This document shows, piece after piece, positions 9,695 to 18,965 of a stretch of DNA of 64,000 nt (positions within the stretch are counted from its first letter, which is position 1; every line of letters begins with the position of its first letter). The notes beneath the pieces were generated by a model that was not told the DNA's origin, made no database searches, and saw only the letters and a list, made by a program, of their open reading frames with translations. The translations under genes and the position numbers were made by a program. Source of the stretch: Rhodopirellula bahusiensis (GTDB lineage: Bacteria > Planctomycetota > Planctomycetia > Pirellulales > Pirellulaceae); contig NZ_NIZW01000001.1 of NCBI RefSeq assembly GCF_002727185.1, forward strand, positions 496,001 through 560,000. The letters run 5' to 3'.

Positions 9695-9761
9695 CCTGTA
9701 GCGTGGCGGTCACCGTCGTGAATGGGAATCAGTTCTCGGTGGGGGACCACCGCGCTGCAGG
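9695..9761. repeat. long imperfect hairpin downstream of leuS
   Basis: CCTGTAGCGTGGCGGTCACC (9695-9714) pairs with GGGGACCACCGCGCTGCAGG (9742-9761) at 18 of 20 positions if G-U pairs are allowed. It lies three bases after the leuS stop. No T-run follows. It may end or protect the leuS mRNA, or be a member of a dispersed palindrome family. Confidence 0.6.
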
Positions 9762-9811
9762 TTAACGCACGAATTCTGGTGAATCCGGTTGCGATGTTTC
9801 AGGTCGTCGCC

Positions 9812-9834
9812 GTAGGCCATGTCTCACATGGCGA
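9812..9834 (+). repeat. short intergenic palindrome, copy 1
   Basis: GTAGGCC-ATGTCTCACAT-GGCGA contains the inverted halves GCCATGT and ACATGGC. A related copy lies 82 bp downstream in inverted orientation, sharing GTAGGCC at one end and TGGCGA at the other while the palindrome core has changed in a compensated way. Confidence 0.6.
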
Positions 9835-9916
9835 TGGTGAAATGCCGAGATAACCGACGCTCGTGAAGGAGCGTTGTGCGGGTACCAAGCCTCGCTTCTC
9901 ACGCGCACCGGTTGGG

Positions 9917-9939
9917 TCGCCAGGTACAACCTGGCCTAC
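9917..9939 (-). repeat. short intergenic palindrome, copy 2 (inverted)
   Basis: On the minus strand it reads GTAGGCC-AGGTTGTACCT-GGCGA. Both arms of the core differ from copy 1 (ATGT/ACAT against AGGT/ACCT), yet each copy keeps its own pairing, which points to selection on the hairpin. Confidence 0.6.
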
Positions 9940-9970
9940 GACTGGCTACGACGTTTCGAAGGCGGGCAGC

Positions 9971-11317
9971 TCAGCCGGCGACTGCTTCCGCAACCGAGGG
10001 TCGTCGCACTCGCTCGGAAACCTTCGCATACAGCCGACGCAGAGCCTTCGTGATGGGTTGCTCGATCCGGTTCGTGATTACCAACGCCAGAGCGAATGAG
10101 AACACGATCACGATCGCCAAACAAACCAACGGTGGCAGGCCGGCTTGATCGAATGTGTTCAGCAACACGCAGCCGAGGTTGTTGTGACACAGATACAACG
10201 CGTACGAGATCGCACTGATGGTCACGAACGGTTTCATTCGCAGGACAGGAATCTTTCCGTAAGCGGCCATGGTTACCAGACCGATGATCAAGGCCGTCGC
10301 GGCAGGGTTGTGCTTGCCGTGATCGATGCTGTGGAAAACGCCCGCGGCGACAACAATGCCCAGCAAGTTCTTCCACTTTGGTCCCACTCCGGTCTTGATC
10401 ATGTAGAGCAAGAACCCGATCGCGAACAATGGAACGAAGTCGAGCACCAACAAGTGCCTGACCGCGGACAATGCAGCAAACAACGACGTGTGTCCATAGC
10501 TGGCTTGGGCAGCATCCAATGCAGGACACAACACCAACGAAGCGACCAACAACGATCCCCAGCCGACGAAATACCGCTGCAAGTAGCCTTTGCAAAACAG
10601 CGTCACCAAGACGAAGTAGAACATCATCTCAACTTGCAAGGTCCACATCACGGGATCAATGCATTCGTAGCCAAAGACACGTGGCATCAAAGTCAAATTG
10701 GCCAGGAACTGCTGCGTTGAAACCGGTTGGCCGTTCAGCGGAGCAAACGTCACGATCCAAAGGTTCGCGAAAATTACCATTAAGAACAGTGGCACGATTC
10801 GAATCAATCGAGCAGCCACAAAATCAACTGGCTTGCCACGACGCATCAGCGACATGCTGTTGACGAAACCGCTGAGGATAAAGAACAGCTCGACGCCGTA
10901 GGCACCATAGGGCCATTCTCCGCCCAGCGGACTGGAGAAGCCAAACTTGACCGCATACACGTGCGTGAAGTGGAACAACACCAAGTTGATGGCCGCCATC
11001 GCACGCAACGCATCCAGCTCTAGAATCCGGCGATGCAGCTTCAGGGTGGACGGCGTTTCGACCGTTTCACTTTCTAGCGTTTCTTGTTCGGAATCCGCTG
11101 GCGAGAAACCACCGAAAGACACATCGCGACCTTTACGAACCGCACGCGCTAGCTGCCGAACCTCCAACGAGGATCGAACGGCGGGCAACGTCGGCACAAC
11201 CGGTTCTTCCCACCTTTCCTGAACGGGCGGATTGTCCCACGCATGCTCAGACGGAAAATGACCTGAAAAGGGGCCAGTCGCCGAGTCGGAATCCGATGGT
11301 GGTGGGGCAGATTGCAT
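9971..11317 (-). CDS. acyltransferase family 3 membrane protein
   Basis: A 448-residue multi-pass protein. After about 100 polar N-terminal residues comes ILELDALRAMAAINLVLFHF, the opening of the acyltransferase-3 family with the conserved Leu-Arg-Ala and His. YGVELFFILSGFV (residues about 155-170) is the second family motif, followed by MTLMPRVFG-type loops and WTLQVEMMFY with the conserved Glu. About ten membrane helices are seen. Such enzymes O-acylate surface glycans or lipids; the acceptor here is unknown. The long soluble N-terminus is unusual and a later start is possible. It is flanked by palindromic repeats on its 3' side. Confidence 0.9.
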   Translation of the reverse strand: MQSAPPPSDSDSATGPFSGHFPSEHAWDNPPVQERWEEPVVPTLPAVRSSLEVRQLARAVRKGRDVSFGGFSPADSEQETLESETVETPSTLKLHRRILELDALRAMAAINLVLFHFTHVYAVKFGFSSPLGGEWPYGAYGVELFFILSGFVNSMSLMRRGKPVDFVAARLIRIVPLFLMVIFANLWIVTFAPLNGQPVSTQQFLANLTLMPRVFGYECIDPVMWTLQVEMMFYFVLVTLFCKGYLQRYFVGWGSLLVASLVLCPALDAAQASYGHTSLFAALSAVRHLLVLDFVPLFAIGFLLYMIKTGVGPKWKNLLGIVVAAGVFHSIDHGKHNPAATALIIGLVTMAAYGKIPVLRMKPFVTISAISYALYLCHNNLGCVLLNTFDQAGLPPLVCLAIVIVFSFALALVITNRIEQPITKALRRLYAKVSERVRRPSVAEAVAG

Positions 11318-11588
11318 CGTTTGAAAATGGACCGGGAACGAAGAGGATCTCTGTGTCCGCTCAAGGATGGGTCAGCTCCTCCCTCTGCACCACCAATTTT
11401 TGCTTGTCTGGTCAAAGTCCACTCTTTCGCGTGGAAGGCTGCATCGATCAATCCGATGTCAACGATGACGGCAATCGGAGCGATTTTGCCGGTTCTTGCG
11501 ACGCTGGTTTCTGTCGGGCCCTTTCGTTTTCGCGGGCGTTCAACGAAACTGCCGCAATTCTTTCGACCATCCAGGCGGAGCCTTCGCC

Positions 11589-12830
11589 ATGAAATATGTC
11601 CTGATCATTCCCGACGGCTGTGCCGACGAACCCCTCGAATCACTGAACGGCCGCACACCGCTGCAAGCCGCGAATTTGCCAGCGATGGACCAAATCGCGT
11701 CGCTGGGCCGCGTCGGCGTGACCGACAACACACCGATCGACTTCCCCGCCGGCAGCGAAATCGCGAATCTTTGCCTGCTGGGATACGACCCAAACGTTTG
11801 CTTCACCGGCCGGGCTCCCTTGGAAGCCGCCGCACAGGGCATCGAGCTGGGCCCGCAAGATTGCGCCGTGCGTTGCAATTTGGTGACGATTCGCGACCAG
11901 ACGATGATCGACTTCACCGCCGATCACATCAGCACCGAAGAAGCGACCACGTTGCTGGAAGATCTGTCGAAGGAGTTGTTTGGTGAAAACGGACCTCTCG
12001 GCGACAGCGACTTGGCCGGCCGACTGGAATTTGTCCCCGGAGTCAGCTACCGCAACTTGATGCTGTATCGCGGCGACGCGGAACATCCGTCGCCGTTCAC
12101 CAATTCGACACGGTCGAGCGCCCCGCACGATTTGACCGACCTCAGCGTGGTCGATGATTTCCCGCGTGGTCCAGGCAGCCAAATTTTGGTCGACCTGATG
12201 AACGCGTCGGCCGAGATCCTGGCCAAACACCCGATCAACGTCGCTCGCAAAGCAGCCGGCAAAGACGTCGCGACCCACGTTTGGTTGTGGAGCTCGGGCG
12301 GAGCACCCAAATTGTCAACGTTCGAAGAACGCTACGGCATTCGGGGTGTAATGATCACGGCGGTGGATCTCCTTCGTGGCATCGGTGCACTCGCCGGTTG
12401 GCCTCGAATCGAAGTGGAAGGTGCAACCGGGTACCTCGACACGAATTACGCAGGCAAAGGTGAAGCGGCAATCCAAGCGCTCGCCGACTATGATTTCGTC
12501 TGCGTCCACATTGAAGCTCCCGACGAGGCCTCTCACGAGGGCAATGTCGAAGCCAAGATTGAAGCGCTCCAGCAGATCGACCAGCAAATCGTCGCTCCGC
12601 TTTGGGATGCCCTTTCCAAGCACGACGAGCATCGCATGTTGATCTTGCCCGACCACCCAACGTTCTGTCGGACCAAGAAACACACGCACGGCCCCGTGCC
12701 GCTGACCATGGCTGGCACCGGCATCGAATCCGACTCGGCGACGACCTTTGACGAGATCTCCGCCAACGCGGCTGGATGGGTGTTCGATCCCGGCTGGACG
12801 ATGATGGACGTCTACATTCAAAAAGGTTGA
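11589..12830 (+). CDS. ApgM-family cofactor-independent phosphoglycerate mutase / proposed homoserine kinase
   Basis: 413 residues, start at the ATG after GGCGGAG. The alkaline-phosphatase-superfamily metal site opens with VLIIPDGCADEP; the phospho-Ser region is FPAGSEIANLCLLGYDP; later metal ligands lie in HIEAPDEASHEGN and LILPDHPTFC...HTHGPVP. The family is the archaeal-type phosphoglycerate mutase ApgM. A bacterial subgroup with exactly this HxEAPDExxHEGN region has been proposed (TIGR02535) to be a homoserine kinase, from its association with aspartate-pathway genes. Here the next gene, 78 bp downstream, is an aspartokinase, which favours that reading. Glycolytic mutase activity remains possible. 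Confidence 0.85.
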   Translation: MKYVLIIPDGCADEPLESLNGRTPLQAANLPAMDQIASLGRVGVTDNTPIDFPAGSEIANLCLLGYDPNVCFTGRAPLEAAAQGIELGPQDCAVRCNLVTIRDQTMIDFTADHISTEEATTLLEDLSKELFGENGPLGDSDLAGRLEFVPGVSYRNLMLYRGDAEHPSPFTNSTRSSAPHDLTDLSVVDDFPRGPGSQILVDLMNASAEILAKHPINVARKAAGKDVATHVWLWSSGGAPKLSTFEERYGIRGVMITAVDLLRGIGALAGWPRIEVEGATGYLDTNYAGKGEAAIQALADYDFVCVHIEAPDEASHEGNVEAKIEALQQIDQQIVAPLWDALSKHDEHRMLILPDHPTFCRTKKHTHGPVPLTMAGTGIESDSATTFDEISANAAGWVFDPGWTMMDVYIQKG

Positions 12831-12908
12831 TCGGCCGGGCCTGGTGGCAACGCCGGCGACCGATTTCTTCCGCAACTCCGTTTCTTTCCGTTTCGCTTCG
12901 TCACTTCC

Positions 12909-14696
12909 ATGTCCCTGATCGTTCAAAAATTTGGCGGCACGTCGGTTGCCGACACCGAGAAGATTCGTGCCGCGGCTCGGAAGGCTATCCGTGCGCAAAA
13001 AGCTGGCCACCAAGTCGTCATGGTGGTCAGCGCGATGGGGAAGAACACGGACACGCTGCTGGATCTGGCGTCGCAAATCAGCGATGAACCACCGGCTCGC
13101 GAAATGGACATGCTGCTCAGCACGGGCGAACAAGTCAGCGTGGCGTTGGTCGCAATGGCGATCCACAGCATGGGTTCCCAAGCGGTCAGTCTGACCGGTG
13201 GTCAGATTGGGCTGAAGACCGACAACAGCTTCAGCAAAGCACGCATTCAATCGATCGACACGGGCCGCATTGAACGCTTGCTCGACGCCGGCAACATCGT
13301 CGTTGCGGCGGGTTTTCAAGGCATCGATGATGACTTGAACATCACGACGCTCGGACGAGGCGGCAGCGACACCACCGCGGTGGCTTTGGCAGCCGTGTTG
13401 GGCGCGGACGCTTGCGAGATCAACACCGACGTCGATGGCGTTTACACGACCGACCCCAGACTACTGGCCGAGGCTCGTCGCGTGGACGTGATCAGCTACG
13501 ACGAGATGCTCGAACTGGCTTCTCTGGGCGCCGGAGTGATGCACTCCCGCTCGATCGAATTCGCCAAGAAGTTCGAAGTGCCGATCCACGTCCGCAGCAG
13601 TTTCTCCGATCAAGACGGCACGATGATCGTCGCCCAACCCGAATCGGAAACCGCTCCGGTATCGGGCGCAGCCCTCACTCGTGACGAAGCTCGCGTGACC
13701 GTGTTGGGCGTTCCAGACGTCCCCGGTATGAGCCAACAAATCTTCTCGGCGATCGCCGCTGAAAAAGTCGCCGTCGACATGGTCGTCCAAAACGTTGGCA
13801 CTTCCGGTAAGGCCGATGTGTCCTTCACAGTTGCCGGTGGCGAGCTGAAGAAAACCCTCGCGGCTCTCGAAGGCATCCTGGAATCACTCGGTGCCGATGG
13901 CGTCACGCACGACGATCAAGTGTCCAAGGTCAGCGTCGTTGGCCTGGGCATGGCTCACCAAAAAGCCGTCGCGGCGAGCATGTTCCGTGCTCTGGCGGCC
14001 GCCAACGTGAACATTCACATGATCACGACCAGTGAGATCAAAATTTCTTGCCTGGTGCCTCGCGACCAAGCCAACGAGGCTCTGCGAACGGTCCACGAAG
14101 CGTTCTCTTTGGACCAACGTCCGAGTGACGCAAAAACTTGGAACGAGATCAAAGCGAGTAACGCGAAAGAAGCCGATGTGGCCGATGTCGTGGCCCGTTT
14201 GCAAAACGATGCGTTGGAAGCTCTCACGCTCACCGACATTTCGATCGTTCCCAATCAAGCCCGCGTGACGCTCGATGGCGTGCCGGACCAAGTCGGCGTG
14301 GCAGCGGACATGTTCGAACAAATCGGTGAGGCCGGAATCTTCGTCGACATGATCGTGCAAGGTTACGATGGCGAAGACGGCAGCACCAGCGTCAGCTTCA
14401 CGGTCGAACAAGCCGACTTGGATGCTGCAGAAAAGGTTGCTCGAGCGATTTGCGACAAGCACTCGATGCGCGACGTCCGTGGTGCTTCCGGAATCACCAA
14501 GCTCAGCGTCAGCGGCATCGGATTGCGAAGCCACACGCAAGTCGGCACGGTGCTGTTTGAACAATTGGCCGGTGCGGGAATCAATGTCGAGATGATTGCG
14601 ACCAGCGAATTGCAAGTGAACGTGGTCATCCAAAGCGACCAAGCCGGCGACGCCGCCGCGAGGCTGAAACAAGCCTTCGCGGAAGCCTTGAATTAG
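12909..14696 (+). CDS. lysC: aspartate kinase with four ACT domains
   Basis: 595 residues, against about 400-450 for usual monofunctional enzymes. The kinase domain (1-250) starts with LIVQKFGGTSVAD and includes LTGGQIGLKTD, TTLGRGGSDTTAVALAAVLGADACEINTDVDGVYTTDPR. The C-terminal half holds four ACT units, beginning near residues 260, 339, 449 and 531 (VTVLGVPDVPG, VSVVGLGM, VTLDGVPDQVG, LSVSGIGL). Units 1/3 and 2/4 look alike, so an ACT pair has been duplicated. It phosphorylates aspartate at the head of the Lys/Met/Thr pathway; the ACT units should bind Lys and/or Thr for feedback control. Confidence 0.97.
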   Translation: MSLIVQKFGGTSVADTEKIRAAARKAIRAQKAGHQVVMVVSAMGKNTDTLLDLASQISDEPPAREMDMLLSTGEQVSVALVAMAIHSMGSQAVSLTGGQIGLKTDNSFSKARIQSIDTGRIERLLDAGNIVVAAGFQGIDDDLNITTLGRGGSDTTAVALAAVLGADACEINTDVDGVYTTDPRLLAEARRVDVISYDEMLELASLGAGVMHSRSIEFAKKFEVPIHVRSSFSDQDGTMIVAQPESETAPVSGAALTRDEARVTVLGVPDVPGMSQQIFSAIAAEKVAVDMVVQNVGTSGKADVSFTVAGGELKKTLAALEGILESLGADGVTHDDQVSKVSVVGLGMAHQKAVAASMFRALAAANVNIHMITTSEIKISCLVPRDQANEALRTVHEAFSLDQRPSDAKTWNEIKASNAKEADVADVVARLQNDALEALTLTDISIVPNQARVTLDGVPDQVGVAADMFEQIGEAGIFVDMIVQGYDGEDGSTSVSFTVEQADLDAAEKVARAICDKHSMRDVRGASGITKLSVSGIGLRSHTQVGTVLFEQLAGAGINVEMIATSELQVNVVIQSDQAGDAAARLKQAFAEALN

Positions 14697-14750
14697 ACGT
14701 CGGTCCGGTTCCAATCGGACGTTCGCGTCCCAAATGGTTCGCCTCGAAGA

Positions 14751-16175
14751 CTACCGAGCGGCGACTTCGGTGGCTTTTGGCTCTTCGGTGGTTTCTTCCT
14801 CTGGTTCGGGCGGCGTCTGCAACGAACGCAGGAAGTTGATCAAGTGCCACACATCGTCTTCTTCGAATTCGCCATCGACGAACGTGGCAGCGGGCATCGG
14901 TGAACCTTCAATGCCTTGCGTGATTCGGACGTACAAATCGTTCGCGGTTCCACCGCCGTGGAACAACCCGTTGGTGAAGTTTCGTGGCACGGCATTGATG
15001 GGTGGCAAAGCACCTCGGGCCAAAAGCGGAATCAACTCGTCGCGATTCTCCGGCTTGATACCGATGCCGAGAGTCCACTCTTTCGTCCAATCGTCGAAGT
15101 CGGTCGTTTGTCCGTCGCCCAGTCCCTTCACTCCGTGGCACTTGCTGCACAAAGCAATTTTGCCAACGTACAACTCTTGGCCTCGCTTGACGGATTCGGC
15201 CAGCGTCTCGGCTTCGTCACCGTTTTGGAACGCGACGAACTCCTCGTAGTTGTCCGCCACAGGCAAGTCAGCGGGTGGCTCAGGGACTTCCACAACCATG
15301 TCGGGAGCCGCCAACCAAGCATCGGCGATCTCGAGGGCGTAGTCTTCGGCGATCTCCCAGCCTTCGTCGAACAATTCCTTCTCTTCTTCGTCGGTTGAAT
15401 TCTTGTGGGCAGGATTGATGATTCGATCGCCACCTTCCAAATCCAACTCAAAGATCGCGTCGTCGATCAAGCTTCGCTCCAGCTCGCCGCGCCAGGAAAG
15501 GTAGATCACGTAGTCGGTCAACGCTTCGGTTTGCTGGTCAATCACTTCTTCGTTGACCGCTTCGACTTCGTCGCCGCTGAGCGTATCGAATGCTTTTCCA
15601 ATGTGAGCCGCAACTTGCTCTTCAGTCAGCTTTGGAAGAGCCACCATGGCGGTGCCCTGAATACCGTTTTTGATCAACTTCGCCAAATCTTCCCGCGTTG
15701 GCTTTTCACCCCGCTCGGTCGATTTGAACTTGAAAACGCCTTTGCGGTAATCGCGAGGATACGGGTTCAGAATGGCGGATGACGCCCCGCGTCCATCGCC
15801 ACTGATACCGTGGCAAATGACACAGTGTTTTTGATACAGCCCGCGACCTTCGGCGTCAGCGGGCCCCGATGCCATCATCAAGTTGTCCAGCGACACAAGT
15901 GTCGCGAAATCCTCGTCCTCCATCGCGACTTCGGGCAGCTTCGGTTGCTCGGGCGTTCCGAACATTTGCGTCACAATCCAAAACGCATCCTCGGTCGCTT
16001 GCTCCATCTCGATGCCCTCTTTCAGCTCGTACTTCATCGAGTGCACGAGGTTGGGCTCGAACGTCATCGGTTTCGGTTCGCTGCAACCGCTGACAAACAC
16101 TGCGCCGGCCGCGACCGTGAACGCCCCGGCCAAACACGAAAGGGATTTCGAACGACGAAGAAAGTTGGACGGCAT
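14751..16175 (-). CDS. di-haem c-type cytochrome lipoprotein
   Basis: 474 residues. The N-terminal signal ends in a lipobox (VSGC, Cys31), so the mature protein is lipid-anchored outside the cytoplasmic membrane. Two haem c sites are seen: CVICH at residues 118-122 and CSKCH at 343-347, each in its own cytochrome c domain, with possible Met axial ligands (ALPKLTEEQ-domain: TAMVAL; second domain: EGSPMPA). The linker of about 130 acidic residues between domains is long. It probably shuttles electrons to a terminal oxidase or another complex. It is the third gene of an operon, 34 bp after a PlsC-type acyltransferase. Confidence 0.9.
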   Translation of the reverse strand: MPSNFLRRSKSLSCLAGAFTVAAGAVFVSGCSEPKPMTFEPNLVHSMKYELKEGIEMEQATEDAFWIVTQMFGTPEQPKLPEVAMEDEDFATLVSLDNLMMASGPADAEGRGLYQKHCVICHGISGDGRGASSAILNPYPRDYRKGVFKFKSTERGEKPTREDLAKLIKNGIQGTAMVALPKLTEEQVAAHIGKAFDTLSGDEVEAVNEEVIDQQTEALTDYVIYLSWRGELERSLIDDAIFELDLEGGDRIINPAHKNSTDEEEKELFDEGWEIAEDYALEIADAWLAAPDMVVEVPEPPADLPVADNYEEFVAFQNGDEAETLAESVKRGQELYVGKIALCSKCHGVKGLGDGQTTDFDDWTKEWTLGIGIKPENRDELIPLLARGALPPINAVPRNFTNGLFHGGGTANDLYVRITQGIEGSPMPAATFVDGEFEEDDVWHLINFLRSLQTPPEPEEETTEEPKATEVAAR

Positions 16176-16209
16176 GATCGTGTTGGCGTTAGATGAGTTG
16201 AAAGATGAC

Positions 16210-17436
16210 TCAGGCCAACAATTTGGCCTCTTGGGACAACGATGTCACCATTGTATGCAGTTGTTCACGCAATTGGCAAAGCACCGGATCAGCTTCTCCG
16301 CGCGGTGGACGTCCGGCAGGAACCGGGATTGCTTCCCCAACATCAATCACGACACTCATCGGAAGAGACTCCTTCGCCTTGCCAAAAATGGCCTCTTGGA
16401 TGCGTTGGATCGTTTCTACGATGCGAGTGTCGGTGATTTTCCCCGGTGTCAAATATTCATCGGGAAACGAAAGGAGAAACTGTGCCAAGTCCGCGCGTTC
16501 TGCGTCGCGACGAAAAGTCGCAGGGTCACGAACCGCTTCCTCAGCAGCAAAGAACGTCGTTGAAACCGCGGCACGGATTTTCCGAACGCGTTCTCGAACA
16601 TCCTCCGTCGGCTTCGCCACCAAGCTATACCGTTCTTCGGCCTGCAGAAGTAACTTCTCGATCAAAGCATCTCGCCGGGGACTGAGTTCACCCGTCGACG
16701 CGTGGCCGGTGAATTCGATCTCTTTCAACGCCAAGTACGCCTGCGAAACTCGAAGCAATCGCTCGATCAGTTTCTCGATCGATCCTGGTGCGGAGGCTGG
16801 TTGCCAGCTCAGCGTTCGCTCGAGCTCAGCCAACTGCTCGTGGGCCCAATCGTGAGCGTCTTCGAGACACAGGTATTTCAGGCCAACGGGATGAACAACG
16901 ACCTGACCTTTGTCTTGCTTCGCACGTTTCTTCGCGGCGGATCGAGCGATGAATGAGACACCATCCAGGAGTGGCTTCAGAAGATCGTTGGTGCGGTTCG
17001 TGGTTCCTTCGGGGAACAACACCAGCGGTCGCTCGCCGCTGACCAAAATATCGATCGCTGTTTCCAACGCCTTGCGATCGTTTCCCTCGCGAAAAACGCT
17101 GAAGGCTCCCATCCGGCGAAGTGCGAACTGTTCGAATTTATTGGTATTGAAGAGATGCCACGAGGCCATCGCATACAGGTGCGTGTTGACCTGGCGAGCC
17201 AACCACCCCAGCACGATCGGATCGGCGTAGCGGCAATGGTTGGGTGCCAGAAGGATGCCGTGGCCGGCTCGCAACGATTCAGCGAATCGTTCGGCGTTGC
17301 GGCATTCAAAACTGAGGACGGCTTCCTTCTTCCGAAGGTGCCAGTCGATCAACCGAAAGTTTTGAATTGCGGAGGGCCAAAGGTTTCCGCGATAAGGCGG
17401 CACAAATTCGTAGGGCCGATCAAGAACAACAGTCAA
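16210..17436 (-). CDS. PlsC-type 1-acyl-glycerol-3-phosphate acyltransferase family protein
   Basis: 408 residues. The N-terminal acyltransferase domain has the HX4D block as NHCRYAD (residues 66-72) and the acceptor-binding block FPEGT at 141-145. The C-terminal 180 residues are helical and not part of the standard PlsC fold; they hold no recognised motif. The start is a TTG that overlaps the upstream kinase stop (TTGA), so translation is probably coupled. It should transfer an acyl chain to a lysophospholipid or related acceptor at the membrane. Context (kinase upstream, cytochrome lipoprotein downstream) does not narrow the substrate. Confidence 0.88.
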   Translation of the reverse strand: MTVVLDRPYEFVPPYRGNLWPSAIQNFRLIDWHLRKKEAVLSFECRNAERFAESLRAGHGILLAPNHCRYADPIVLGWLARQVNTHLYAMASWHLFNTNKFEQFALRRMGAFSVFREGNDRKALETAIDILVSGERPLVLFPEGTTNRTNDLLKPLLDGVSFIARSAAKKRAKQDKGQVVVHPVGLKYLCLEDAHDWAHEQLAELERTLSWQPASAPGSIEKLIERLLRVSQAYLALKEIEFTGHASTGELSPRRDALIEKLLLQAEERYSLVAKPTEDVRERVRKIRAAVSTTFFAAEEAVRDPATFRRDAERADLAQFLLSFPDEYLTPGKITDTRIVETIQRIQEAIFGKAKESLPMSVVIDVGEAIPVPAGRPPRGEADPVLCQLREQLHTMVTSLSQEAKLLA

Positions 17437-18965
17437 GACGTCACTTTCGCGAGGAAATAACCCAGTGCCAATGCAGCGACGAAAAGCGATGTCACCACGG
17501 TGCCCAACAAAACCGGATCAATGCCCTTGTTCCGACTGTCGTTGCGTTGCGTTTGTGCCGCTGCCCCTTCACCTCGATCGATGCCGGAACCGACTCCGCG
17601 CCGACTACCGGAACTGGGTGCCCGCCCCGTGGGCCCTTTGTATCCGGACTCGACTTCCAAATCGAGGAAGCTGCCTTCCAACATGTCGGCGGGAGTTCCC
17701 ATCGACCCAACCTTTACCAATCGACCACTTTCGCTGGCCGCTTGATCTTGTTCACGAATGAGCTTCGATCGACTACTCGCCAGCGTGTCGTCGTTCTTGT
17801 TCGTCAGCGTGTCTTGGTTGGACTGCGTGACCATTGATCCCGAGCTGCTATCGAAATCCATCGAAGACAAACTGCTGTCTTCATCTGGACCTTCGCCCAA
17901 CCCGACTCGAATCACTTCGCCCTTGGGAACCGCCGCTGCAAACTTTTCCAAGACCTCGGCGACGTCGGTGGCGTTTTGATAGCGATAGCGAGGATCCTTT
18001 TGGATCATCTTCACCGCGATGCCTTCGAGTTCGCCCGGGCATTCCGGTCGCAATTCTCGAATCGCTTTGGGCATTTCATTTTGGTGCTTTGCAATTCGCT
18101 GGGCGAGCGTGCCTTCGGCGAACGGAGGACGACCGGTCAGCAAGAAATACAACGTGCAGCCAAGGCCGTAGATGTCGACTCGGTGGTCAACGGTGTGACT
18201 GTTCAGAGCCTGCTCGGGTGCCAAGTAGTCGGCCGTGCCGAGGACGTTTTCGTTGTTGGCGACGGTCAATGATTCGTCGTCGCCCGTTTTCGAAACCAGA
18301 GCCAACCCCATGTCCAGCAACCGCACACGGCCGTCGCTGTCGATCAACAAGTTGGCAGGTTTGACATCTCGATGCACGACGCCGCGATCATGAGCGTGCG
18401 CCAACCCGCGAGCCGCTTGAGAGATGAGCTCGGCGGCGGTCGAGAAATCGAGTGGCCCGTCGCGCCGCACCAGCACTTGCAAATCCACCCCGTCGACATA
18501 TTCCATCACGATGTAGTGAACATCGCCGTCGTTGTCGATGTCGTGCGCCAACACGATGTTGGGGTGATTCAGCGACGCGATCGCTTTCGCTTCCAGTTTG
18601 AAGCGAGCCAGATACGAAGCATCGTTGACGCGTTTTTTGGGCAACACCTTGATCGCGCGTTTGTCGCCCAACCCGATGTGCTCGGCCAAATACACACTGC
18701 TCATCCCACCCGACCCGATGTGACCGAGGAGTTTGTACTTGCCGAGGAAGAAGCCTTTGTACTTTCCCGTGAACAGTTTCTCGATGTGCCAATCCGACAG
18801 CAGGCCCGCTTTCTTGTAGGCCATTGCCAGCTTCTTGGAACTGGCCGGCAACTTTCCACCGCACTTTTCGCGAACCTTTTTCAGGAACCGTTCTTGCGTG
18901 GCTTCGTCGACCAAGTTGCTACGTGCAACCATTTCGACAAATCGTTCCGATGTGATCGAAGCCAT
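17433..18965 (-). CDS. membrane-anchored Ser/Thr protein kinase
   Basis: 510 residues. An N-terminal helical region of about 75 residues (ERFLKKVREKCGGKLP, KKAGLLSDWHIEKLF) precedes the kinase domain, as in many planctomycete kinases. Motifs: G-loop GHIGSGGMSSVYLAE (81-95), Lys106, HRDVKPAN (198-205), and DMG (218-220) in place of DFG. Catalytic residues are therefore present. After about residue 345 comes a Ser/Asp-rich disordered linker, then one membrane helix near the C-terminus (LLGTVVTSLFVAALALGYFL). It is a Hanks-type kinase with its catalytic domain in the cytoplasm and is the first gene of the kinase-acyltransferase-cytochrome operon. Confidence 0.95.
   Translation of the reverse strand: MASITSERFVEMVARSNLVDEATQERFLKKVREKCGGKLPASSKKLAMAYKKAGLLSDWHIEKLFTGKYKGFFLGKYKLLGHIGSGGMSSVYLAEHIGLGDKRAIKVLPKKRVNDASYLARFKLEAKAIASLNHPNIVLAHDIDNDGDVHYIVMEYVDGVDLQVLVRRDGPLDFSTAAELISQAARGLAHAHDRGVVHRDVKPANLLIDSDGRVRLLDMGLALVSKTGDDESLTVANNENVLGTADYLAPEQALNSHTVDHRVDIYGLGCTLYFLLTGRPPFAEGTLAQRIAKHQNEMPKAIRELRPECPGELEGIAVKMIQKDPRYRYQNATDVAEVLEKFAAAVPKGEVIRVGLGEGPDEDSSLSSMDFDSSSGSMVTQSNQDTLTNKNDDTLASSRSKLIREQDQAASESGRLVKVGSMGTPADMLEGSFLDLEVESGYKGPTGRAPSSGSRRGVGSGIDRGEGAAAQTQRNDSRNKGIDPVLLGTVVTSLFVAALALGYFLAKVTS

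Noticed and set aside
14703-14720. Hairpin between convergent lysC and cytochrome genes (GTCCG/CGGAC)
   Set aside because: Only five pairs with an eight-base loop and no T-run; not distinguishable from chance.
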